Source: Lingula anatina
Lineage: Eukaryota > Brachiopoda > Lingulata > Lingulida > Lingulidae
Assembly (NCBI RefSeq): GCF_001039355.2
Contig: NW_019776013.1
Coordinates: 274,207 to 338,206 of the forward strand
Length of the DNA: 64,000 bases
Direction: 5' to 3'
Both the position numbers and the translations under genes were made by a program. Within the stretch, counting starts at the first letter, position 1, and each line of letters starts with the position of its first letter. This document shows positions 49,016 through 60,227 of the stretch, one piece after another. The notes under the pieces are model-generated. The model searched no databases. It was not told the origin of the DNA and saw nothing but the letters and a program-made list of their open reading frames with translations.

Positions 49016-52000
49016 CACAGTGGCAAAGGTTTTGTCAGGATGTTCAGGCAAAGCAGGACAGTTTCATTGGTGATTATGAGAAATTACAAAACTCCTTCAG
49101 CCAGGATTTGGGACAATACCTACATGATAAGTTCCAGGACATACTCAGAGACAGAAAGGTACCATTTATAATAAGCTATTTCATGGTTTATAAGTTTGTC
49201 ATAGGAAATAAACTTTTTTTTTTTTTTTGGCTTAACTACGTTGTGAACATACTTTTTAATATCAGTCATTACAACTTGAATCCTAAATATGACTCTTATT
49301 GGCGTGACATACTTATATCAGTGAGGCAGTCTTGATTTTATTTACATTTCAGCAACTGAAATCTCAGTGTGAGGCGATAGTTCTCCAGTGTGAAGGGCAA
49401 CAGAAGGAGATAGCAGGTGCCATTGCTGAGTGGCTGCGCCTACAGCAGCGGAGGTTGATAGGCGAGAAATTGCCGTCGTTGGACGTGTTACAGAATGTGT
49501 GAGTACCATTTATTTGGGTTTATATATGGAAAGCCAACTTTAAAAAAATATCCAGGAAAATTTCAACAATTTTAGCATAACTAAACTTAATAAATTAATT
49601 GCTTCTCTCATAAAGGTAGCCAAATTCTTATTGCAGCTTCAAATATTAGAAAACATATTCAGTTCTGAGTAGCACCTGTACTTCAGGATTCTTCTGGCTC
49701 ACCCTTTGCATGAGGAAATAAAAAAAGTTGCTCTCATCCTATCTAAATTAAATCTGATAAAGGTGAAATGAATTGGTTTACTTTATGAGGTCAAAGATGC
49801 GTATTATGTTGTATAATCTTTTAAGATAAAACAGACATAGATATTAAGTAGACTTGAAATATCATAAGGAATAAGATACTGGGCACAAACAATACATCAG
49901 TGGGTGTTTTTCTTTGAAAATGTGACCAATTGTGATCAGTTAGTTGAATTAAAAGCATGAAAGACTCAAGATGTAAAAAACTATGGACATTTTATGTCAA
50001 TTAAGAAGATGATGTGCTGTTGAAATTAGAATTTTATGTTTGTCAGCCTGTTTGTTTTATAATGTGAAGATTTTGCTGAAGTTCTGCTACGGGGGAAGGT
50101 GCACGTTAGAATTATTTATGTGTTTCTTTATTTATTTTGTTTGTTTGAAGATGTGAAGAATTTGCTGATGTTCTACAGCAGGGAAAAGTGCTGGTGGATG
50201 CTACACTAAGTTTGAAGAGACACTGCGAGTTTAAGGAGACTCCTGAAAGTGAACCAAGTGACGGCTCAGACGACTTGATACTGGAGGGGCTTGCCGAAAG
50301 ACTTGAGGATACCCTCATACAGCTGCTGGAGAAGTGATTAGAATTCCAAGATCACATTTTTTTATTTTGTGATTTTATAGGCCACAAAGACTTTTTTAGC
50401 CAAATTATTGATTGATTTTTATAATCCTGAAAAAAAGATCAATAATTCAATTGAAATAAAGATTTTTATCATTTGATGAAAATCATATTATTGTGCTACC
50501 ATGGTTCTAGAAATATCATTTTTTTCTTCATTGCATTACACCATGATAAAAGATTTGCACCTTTTTTCTCTAGGGCAACCTTTAAGTTAATTAAAAACCT
50601 ATGTCTTTTCATTTTGATAAGAATTCCAGCATACTGATGAAGCTTTTTATGAAATCCTGGTAGTATAAACTTTTTTTAATCTTAATGTACTGAACTTTGT
50701 ATATTTGGCAAGTGATTGGAGAAATATTACTGTTGTTATTTTCATTAAAGGTCTTTTATTATGGAGGAACAACCACCCTCAGTGCTGCATGTAGAAAGGG
50801 GAGACAGCAAGAAATTCAGTCTAAGTATCAGGTAAAGTATAGCACAGAATTGAAACTATGTGGGTGTTCATGAAAATTGGACTTGAATGGTTTTAATTTC
50901 ATACAACAGGATTATGTTCTTAGTAAATAAATAATTTGCACACATGCTCTTTTTGTTTTGTATGAGAGGCATAGGAAAGAAAACCTGACAGAATTCCTCT
51001 GAGTCAGTCAGTGGAGATGCAACTTGTCAGTTGTGTGTGATGTCATTAAAAGGGATTTTCACAGAGAAGCTTTTAATGCATATTTTTAGTTTTCTAATTA
51101 AAATGGGTTTTTTTTAGGCATGTGGCAAATGAATCCAGCTTTGCTAATTTTTTATGAGAAAGTTAATGCACAGAGACATGTTACAAATTACAGTCACACA
51201 CTTTCTCTCATTCACAAAATGCATTATTCTTTATTATTCTACAGATAAAAGTCTTCTGTCTTTTCCATTTTGTTGTGTTTATGAATTTGTGTTTAATAAT
51301 AGCTTGAGTTGCTTTCTTTTTGAAGTTCAGGTAAATATATGATTTTGTTTGAATCAGTAGGTTGTTTCACATTTTGTTTGCATTCCTCCTAAAACTGGTA
51401 TCATCGCCATAGTTCATCGGATTTAATTTTTGAGAATAAGCATATTGCTTATTGGAGAATCTGATCCTTAAAAATCACTGTGAGTTTTTTTTTTCCTACA
51501 AATCCCCCCTATGTAGGTGGCTGGTAGGTAGCAAGTTCACACTGGCTCTAGAACATGGTATGATCAATGCTGAGTTCCATAATGTGACCACACTACAGGC
51601 CAGCAAGGCTCCGGGGAGACAGGGGAAACTCAGCTCCAAAGTTGTCAAGGGAAACTTTGGGGTCAGGTTTGAAAATATGCAGGTACTTATGATTTCTTGT
51701 ATGTTGACTGTGTATGTAATCATTTTTAATGTCTTACCAATTTAGATTAAACAGTATTTTTTTTCACATAGCTAAAATACATGTAGTTATGTCAATTTCA
51801 AATTCACAGATTACTTTTATCACTGATGAAGTTTTGATGAAGTCTGTTTTATTAGCTTGAAAAATTGGACCTGCACAAAATCAATGAAAAATCTAGAAAA
51901 TGCTCATAATCTGTGAGAAAAAAGATGGAAAATAGTAAAATTAATGCAGATTTTGACTAATTTGTAAATCTGTAACGCAGACCTCAAACTTTAAAACGCC

Positions 52001-55000
52001 AAATGATTGAAGCATTTCTCTTGCGGCTTTTTACAATATTTTCCCCTTGCCAGGTGAAAGGTTTCAGTCGTCTGCCAACAAGCAGCAAGGATCCTGTTAA
52101 AGCAGCAGAACAAAAACATTTTGTGGTGATCACAGGACAATTGCTGTTGCCCGATAAAAGACCTCTGCAGCTACAGGTCAGCAGACGACACTGTGAAATT
52201 TATGAAACTGATTAATTTTTTTAATAAATTTTATTTACCAACTAAAAATTCATTGTATAATGCTATTTTGGATTAAGTTTATTTTCAGATAGGGTAGTGC
52301 ATCTATTATTTGTGTGAGTGTTGTATATGCATGAATGTGATTAATGACAGTCTGATTTGTTCCTCTTTCTTAATAGATTTTTAACCCAATTTAAAAGTAC
52401 AATTTATCTTTGATCTATAAATAGCACATTCTTTGCCCAAAATTTTAGTTACAGTGATAGGCTTGCACTGCCACAATACAGAATTTTAATTATTTAAGCC
52501 GTAAGATTTTACTTTTATATTACATGGTTATATGATTAAAAGATGGTCTTTTCAATAATTCATGACTTTCTCCCTTTAGATTTTGTCTCAGCCCATGTTT
52601 CTCACTGCACAGTCTCAGCAGAACCCAGATGCCCAGGCCAAGGCTATTTGGTGCATGCTGGGAAATAAGGTACTTTGCATAACTGCCATTCAGTAGAGTA
52701 CATTGTCCTTCATTAGACCTTAAATGCCATGCACTTTTAGTGATGTAAACCACAAAGTTACCTTAATATGTAAATGATTAAACCATGCTGATATACACAT
52801 TGTAATGTCTGTTAAAAGTAAATTTGAATAGCACTTGTCCACAAAAAGCAGTAGCATTGATGTTTACATCTTTAGTATAGGGTATTTGAATTTGAGATTT
52901 TTGGTTATTTCCAAGGGACCTGAGACTGTAAATCCAAACACTGACCGCTCACTGGACAAAGTGCCCTGGTCAGAGTTGGCCAAAGTTCTCAGTCAGTTAT
53001 TCAAGCACGGCACTGGACGTGGTTTGGAGACGAAGCATCTGGACTACTTAGCTTTGAGAATATTTGGTACAGTAGTTATATACTCAATAAACCTCTTTGA
53101 ATGATTCTCAAGAATGCTGATTCAAAAGTTTTAAAAAGTTAATTGGCTGCAAAATGTATTTTTTTGAAAAGTTTGAATTAGCGTATATTTATCAATGAGC
53201 TTAATTGTTGTAATGTTGACATATTTTGACAACCATTGCTATTTTTGCTCTGACAGTACTTCCATGAAGACAGAGGTCTCTTCAAATAATTTTCTTTTTT
53301 AACAAAATTTACTTTGAAGTTATATTTATTCTAATAATTATACTGCCTGTGAACTCAATGTTCTGAATGCACCCTTCTACTTTGGGATTAAAATCCGCTT
53401 TGGCTTCCAGGCCAGACCAAAACCCTTGGGTCAGACTTTTCCAGCTTGCCTGTCTCGTGGGATCAGTTTAACAGGGTAAGTATTCTAGGTTTTTGATGCC
53501 AGATCTGTTTGAGACCCAATGTGAGCTGAAAGCAAGTTATCAGGAGTACATATTTTTTGTATAGTAGGGGAAATTTCAATCTGAAATTGTATCACAAAGC
53601 TAATTACAAATAATGAGAATCACCTCTATAATAATAAGGCAAAAAAGAAGAACAGCAACATCTATATGATTATAATTATTATTATTAATGATTTTTTAAT
53701 TATTATAACATTCAGAGTGTAATTATGATAGAAGAATAAAAGACATGATCGTTCAGAATAATTATACATTAAAATCACATTTGTACTTATAGTACATATG
53801 ATATTGAGAAAGGTTTGTATCAGAAAACTATAATAGTCTATGGGTTATCATTTTTTATATTGAATTCTTTGCAGAAACCTGTCAGTGGCACTAAGTTCAC
53901 CTTCTGGAAATGGTTTTTTGCCACACTGAATTTGACCAAGGATTTTCTTGTTGACCAGTGGAAAAAAGGGTTAGTCTCCATAATAGATGTCACAGCAGTG
54001 TTGAATGGCAATTCGTCAATGTGATTCATATCTTTGATCTTTTTTTCCAAATTTTTTACATATTTATTATTTGTTTTTTTCTCAGAATAGTTTGTATCAA
54101 AGTGTCACAGAGCCACATATTTAGATCTGTTGTATCCAATCTGAAAGTATACAGGTTGTGTATGGCTAACTGTATAATTTTTGTGTTGTTTCTATATATA
54201 ATGTATATATTCTGTGTATAATTTCATGTTACAGTTTGATCGAAGGATTCATAGACAAAATCAAAGCAGAGAAATTGCTGCAGAAGCTCCCTCGCACTGC
54301 GTCTGGGACATTCCTGCTCCGTTTCACCAATCATTACGTGGATGAAAACCAGAAGGCCAACCCCTGTGGAGGACTGTCTGTGGTCTACGTGGAATGTGTG
54401 CAGAATAAAAGTAAGTACAGAGTGACTGCGCAGTAATAATGTATTAGGTAAAAACTTTGAAAGATGCGGATAGTGTAACATGTCATATTTCTTTATTCAA
54501 AGACTGCCCATATACGCCTGCAGTGAAACATTTTCAAGATAAGATTTATTGATAAACTTAATCATAAGCATACAGTTCTGTATTCAATGAATGGACCTTG
54601 AAAAAACTAGATTTATAAATGAAAGTTTGTTTTCTAATGTAAAGTGTCCTCAGAATTATTCAGCTGACAACAGACAACCAGAAAGCAATAATTATAAAAT
54701 AGCAGAAAACTGGCTTGAGGCGAAATAAGTAAAAAAACAAAATTTATTCTTTCTTTTTTCAGTGGAAGTAAACCATGCTGCTGCTATCACAGCTGCTGAC
54801 CTGAAGGACACCAACCTCCCAGTCTTCCTGTCACACATACAGTTCATCACAGAGAATGCTGACCCCAATATCCCAGCCTCCACCTCAAAACTCAAGTTTC
54901 TGTATCCCAGCCTCTCTTTCAAACAAGCATTTGGAGAGTGGTTACAAGGTTTGTATCGCAGTCTTTTTCAACTTAGGTGCCCTCTGGTGACTCTGGCTAC

Positions 55001-57133
55001 TTGAAGTGGGCCATAGAAAACTACTTTCCATATTAGAATTAACAAAAGACAGTTCAGAGAAAAAAATGTAATTACAAATAATGGGAAAATAGCTTAACAC
55101 AGTAGATTATTTGGTTCCAAACTAAATAATATGCATATTTTCCAATAATTTAATTTAAAGTATTTTGTCATGTTTGAAAATCTGATTATCTAGTTATTTT
55201 TCAATGCAAAATTTAGTTACAAATAACTCAAGTTTTTATGTATTTTCCACTTATTTATTGAAGTATTTCTTTCCTTTTTGAGAAAATATGTGTATCTAGC
55301 TATTTTTCCAATGCACACTTTATCCACTTATTTATTGTTAAACTTCATGCTCTCATTGGTGATACTGCATTTATTTTGCACATTCAGGAAACAGTAGTAG
55401 CCAGAAGAAGTTACCAGGAAAAGGTTACCACCCCCTGCATGGAGTTCATCAAGTTCGTATTCCGCCACGGTAAGATTGGAAGACATGGAAACGGTTTGCT
55501 TGTGTGCCATCCTACACTGTTCACATATTTTTTTCTTTCTAAAGGATAAGCATTATTTAAATGACTGTGCTTTTTCCTCTTCCAAAATAGGAAATCATCT
55601 TGATGTATAGCAGACCTTTATTTATCTGTAACAAGTACACTTTGAAAATAGAAAAAATTATGACATAAATAGTTTTTGACAAACTTCAAAAGTGCTTAAG
55701 AGTATGTTTGTGTCCAACTAAGGCAGTTTTTTTTTCCTTCAAATTTGAAATCTTCACTCGTTGTTAGAGCAAGCAAAGTTCAGATAAGCCAGCGTGACCT
55801 TAAAACACACACACACACACACACACATAATTTTTATCATTCTAGTTGGAAAAGGGCCCCATTTAATGATTTTTCAAAGCCTTATTTATGAGATTACTTG
55901 CATTAGGATAAGGTTGAGTTATTTCACCACCAAGGCCTCTAATGTGGCTCAGAGATGAGCTTATTTTTTATAAGATATTCTCTTAATCATTCCAGAGATC
56001 AGCAAAGCCGCCTGGAGGAAGAGCTGGAGGATAATGATTCTGCAGCAGGTCCTGGGGCCAGTTTGGATAACAGTCATTATTCCAAGGGCAAAAAGAGATT
56101 TGCTCGAGGATCATCCAAAGATGTCCCAACTAGCACACCTGTGGTTTCTGTCGACAGCATGTCTAGTGGAACATTGCTGTTCGACCGTTCATCAGTTGTA
56201 TTACAGGAGCAAAAGGATGTCAGTGTTAAATATCAACAAGCAATTGCAGACCAAGAAAGTGGAGAAAAGAGTGCATCACCACAACACATGGTGCCTCTGA
56301 CGACAACAATGTATACAGCATCACCTGGCCCACCTGACTTGCAGCCCACTGTGGGGTCCCCATCTAGCCAGCCAGGGGAGTCCCCGAGAGGCGGCCATGA
56401 TGATGTAACAATTTTGTCTCCTGGTTCCCAGAGTTCCTCACACAAATCACCAATGTCTTCTCACAGTCACTCCATGGAGTCTCCACATAGCCATATGGGC
56501 GGGTTGATAGAAGGCAGCCATGATGATGTTGCAGTTTTGGCCCCAGCCTCCAATTCATCTGGTTATTCATCGTCAAAGTCTCCAGGCAGTGCGTCATCCA
56601 TTACTGGGTCACCTGGTCATCCTGCAGGGTCTCCACTGGGGCAAGATGATCCAATGCTGCTCTCCCTTGGTTCCAAGAATTCTGGTGGCCCTGTAAGGCA
56701 TTTTGATTCTGGGGCCCCAATGGAAGTTTCCTCACAGAATTCAAGTCTGCCATCCTGTATCCCAGGGTCTTTGAGTAGCGCCCACATTCCTGCTCCTTCT
56801 TCAGTGCCTCCTGGCTATCCAAACCAGCACATAATGTTTCTTCCAGCATCCTCTTCATCCTCTCTCATAGCTCCCTCCACTTCTGCATCCACTCAGCTGG
56901 CTCCAGAACAGTGTGCTATGACCGCAGCAGGAGCCCAGTATATGCCTCCACCATATTCCGCACAGCTTGACAACTTGTTGACAGATGGCAGCACATCACA
57001 AGGTACTGAAGATGGCGCTCCAGAGGATATGAAAGTGCTTGATAATGATACTCTTGACCAGCTATTTGAGGTCATAAATACAGATCCAGAATATGGAAAG
57101 GTGCTGATGGAGAGTGAGAATCTGAATTTATAA
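48358..57133 (+). CDS. STAT: STAT transcription factor (15 exons, 977 aa, long Ser/Pro tail)
   Basis: STATs carry cytokine/JAK signals to the nucleus as tyrosine-phosphorylated dimers. Exons: 48358-48471, 49021-49158, 49353-49498, 50151-50333, 50751-50831, 51517-51682, 52054-52176, 52580-52669, 52916-53066, 53411-53475, 53875-53969, 54235-54410, 54763-54948, 55388-55469, 55996-57133; 2934 nt, frame closed. Order: coiled coil (about 39-193), DNA-binding domain (about 195-347, opening SFIMEEQPPSVL), linker (348-450, with LPVSWDQFNR and FTFWKWF), SH2 (451-571, GTFLLRF with Arg480), tail tyrosine Tyr585 in KGYHPL, then a 379-residue Ser/Pro/Gly/His-rich transactivation region ending in acidic TLDQLFEVINTDPEYG. 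The domain set resembles STAT5/6 most. The usual N-terminal oligomerisation domain of about 120 aa is missing; only 38 residues precede the coiled coil. Three 41-residue repeats occupy 731-826. Poly(A) signal AATAAA at 57415-57420. Confidence 0.93.
48966..49014. repeat. (ATT)n microsatellite abutting STAT exon 2 acceptor
   Basis: A trinucleotide run that ends about 6 bp before the exon 2 start (ATTATCACAG then exon at 49021). It occupies the place of the polypyrimidine tract. Confidence 0.95.
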
Positions 57134-57612
57134 TGAAGCTTGTATTGATATTCTCAGTGCAGAGACCTGCTGATGCAGATTGTATGATTTGGTGTAAATA
57201 CTGAGTGACTGTTACCATTTTCAGCTATTTGCAGGAATTTTAAAAGCAAATATTGATATTTAGAAAATGTTATCCAAGAAATTTATTTAAATGTGTATGT
57301 AATATTCAATGTCATGTGTCAAGTTTTAGACATGCTATATGTATTTTCATGATATATGTATTTTTCCCAATCATATAAGTAATTACTTTGTGATACTTCA
57401 GTGCAAGTTCTTAAAATAAAGTTAATTCTTTTTCTGTATAAAAAAATTATTTAATATGATGTTTTTGTTGAATTTTGTAAGCAGTTTGTTTACTTCAATT
57501 TCAAGTCGATTTGGAAAAAAAAATTTTTTTGTTATATGTACTTTGACCACAAAGATATATCAAAATATACTGAACTGAGAGAGATTTATACAGTAATGTA
57601 AGGTTAAGACTT

Positions 57613-57796
57613 GGGGTTTAATATTGTTGATAGCTATATGTTTATGATTATAATGATATGAATGTTGGTTTTATATGTATACATATAAATATATGCAATT
57701 AAGTGGGGTTTAATATTGTTGATAGCTATATGTTTATGAATATAATGATATGAATGTTGGTTTTATATGTATACATATAAATATATGCAATTAAGT
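57613..57796. repeat. 92-bp tandem duplication downstream of STAT
   Basis: Units start at 57613 and 57705 with GGGGTTTAATATTGTTGATA and end CAATTAAGT. They differ at about one base (GATTATAATG versus GAATATAATG). Each contains the palindrome TTATATGTATACATATAA. Confidence 0.95.
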
Positions 57797-60212
57797 GTAT
57801 ATCTTCACAGAGCTCTCTTCCTTCATTGAAGCTACCATGTTACTTGAAGATTTTTAATACCATTATATGTTTTGTATTATTGACTCAAAGTCTATAGTTA
57901 TATAATATCAAAATATATCTTTTTTTTATTATAAATAATATAATTCTCAAACATTCCGGACTCCTGCATTTGTGTCCCACTGTGTTGGAAGTGAGGGAAT
58001 CCCATGACAACTTGAATACTTTTTAAAATGTGCCATATGTTATATTTAGTGAAACCTGTGAGTAGGAAATGAAGAATGCTTTATATTTCGACTGTGAGAA
58101 CTACTAGACTCTAACAGGTAATCAGTAGTTTTATTAAACAAACAAACATACATGTATTATGTAAAGAGTAGTTACAGCTACTTATATGAATAACCAAAGC
58201 ACCTTATATAGGTTTTATTTTGGCTGTGAGATAAGTCCCATGCTTTAATTATTTTTAATTTGTTAATGAATAAATACCACATAGTTCTGTAGATAGCATG
58301 AAGCTGATCTTAAGGCTTTGATATGAATTGATTTTATGAAATTTCTATCTGTAAAGTTAATCAGCCTATAAAAATTGCTAACAATTGAAAAATGAGGTGA
58401 AAGTATGTCTGCAAATTGTTATTGTGGTGCTCTAAGGACAATTTGGAATAAATTGGTTCATCTCAGTTGCCTTTTTATTTCGTATTCTTAATTTCATTAC
58501 AATGTAAGTATTCAGTAACTTTTTTCCAATTTGCATTTTCAGTTGTTCACAATCACGTTTTTGGGGCTGATTTTAAAAAAATCTGATTTGACTAAAAATG
58601 AATTTTTTTGGACTAAAAACGTCTGTTGACATGGTTCTTTGTACGACTTGTATGATAATTATTTGTAATTTCAACAAACAGCACTGTTCATTAACAAACT
58701 GTTTCCTGGCTCTGGATCCAGCAACACTTTCTTTCTGCAGGAATTTCTGCACAGCTTTGATCCCCCACACACACATAAACACACACAAACTTCTAAAGTG
58801 GTTTGGCAAAAGAACTTGGGCTCAAAAGATAAACTCATTCAGAAATTGTGGACCAAACATTTTGTCTGCTTCAGTAAGGGATAAACTAGTTCACTTACAT
58901 AAAATAAAAGTCTGAAAGTTACATAAGCAGCATTTTTTCTGGGTATAAGCCCCATCCCATCTTTCATTAAAATTGGTTGTCTAGACTGATTTATCGTAGG
59001 TTAACTAGACTTTTAAGTTTTAAAATATTTGGCCTAAAAGATTTACAACCAATTTTAAGGCTGAAATGGCCAAGTAGATCTGATGCGTTTTAGCTTCTAC
59101 ATTTTCATTTTTTTTATTAATAAGAGATCAATTAAATAAGCAGGCATTTATGATAATGTAGAGCTGGTAGGGATCTGAATCAGATCTCTCTCTATTTATC
59201 ACAATTTGTTTGTTAAACAAGAAATAGTTTATATGATTCCATTACCAAATGTTACTCCAATGCATGACCAATACACAAAAAGCAATGCCCAATGACACTA
59301 ATGTATCCTAAGCTGTTTATTGCAAATGTATACAAGGCAATCTCTTGACTAGCAGAAACTCAAAACTTTTAATGTAAAAAAAATAGCACCAAAGACATAA
59401 TTTTGACTACAAGATTTTCTTGCACTCTATACAAAGTAAATAATAATAGGCGATTCTGAACAGGGCTCCATAACTCAAATGCATCAATAATTGCGATAGC
59501 CATATCACCTTTCATTTTGAGGCTATTATATGGGGCTAGTTAATCCCGAGTCATGGAATAGAGGCGAATCTCCATGCTTGCGCTTTGTTGCTTTCGAGTT
59601 ACTGAGCCCAGATCTTTTAATGAAAATAACCCAACTGTGACCACCCTAAAAAATGTTTTTTCACCTACTCTGAGTAGCAATCATAGATACATTGCAAATT
59701 GCTTATTTAAACATACAAATAAAATTGAAGCACCCAACATTCTTTGCAGAAGCATATCTCTACATATAATAAAATTTAATTATTACTTGTCTGCATCCTT
59801 TGTTTATCTATACATTATTTAGTTTTAAAAAAAGCAGCAAAGCTGTCAAATGTACAGACAAAACACAGAAAATAAAGATGCAAAAAAGGTCATTTTGTCA
59901 ATTTTGATGCAATAATAAATAATGCTTATAATAGCACTGTCAGTCAACACTGAATTTTAATCTTGCACAACAGGTAACATGGTCAATAACAGGAGCGGAC
60001 CCAGAGATATTTTCTGACAGTATTACAAAGTATCTATGTTGATCCATCCTCCATTTTGATGGTCTTCCAACAGAAAAAAATAGATACCAGTCAATATAAA
60101 CTTAATAACCTGACTGTCTTCAGGAAGACCCAGAAGATGGTCCACCCCTTCAATAAAATTACAGTTTCAGGACCATGAGAGTTCAAATTCACATTATGAA
60201 ACTCTCAATATT

Positions 60213-60213
60213 N
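60213..60213. other. Single N (probable contig join)
   Basis: Isolated N 15 bp beyond the zinc-finger stop codon. No duplicated flank is seen. Confidence 0.6.
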
Positions 60214-60227
60214 GACTAAAACATCCA

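Larger units (their letters stand above)
57134..60227. other. STAT 3' UTR and STAT/zinc-finger intergenic region (convergent genes)
   Basis: The STAT 3' UTR runs to about 57440 after AATAAA at 57415-57420. The rest is AT-rich with a 92-bp tandem duplication (57613-57796). The zinc-finger gene is transcribed towards this region, so its 3' UTR occupies the right-hand part. No convincing coding sequence is seen on either strand. Confidence 0.5.
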
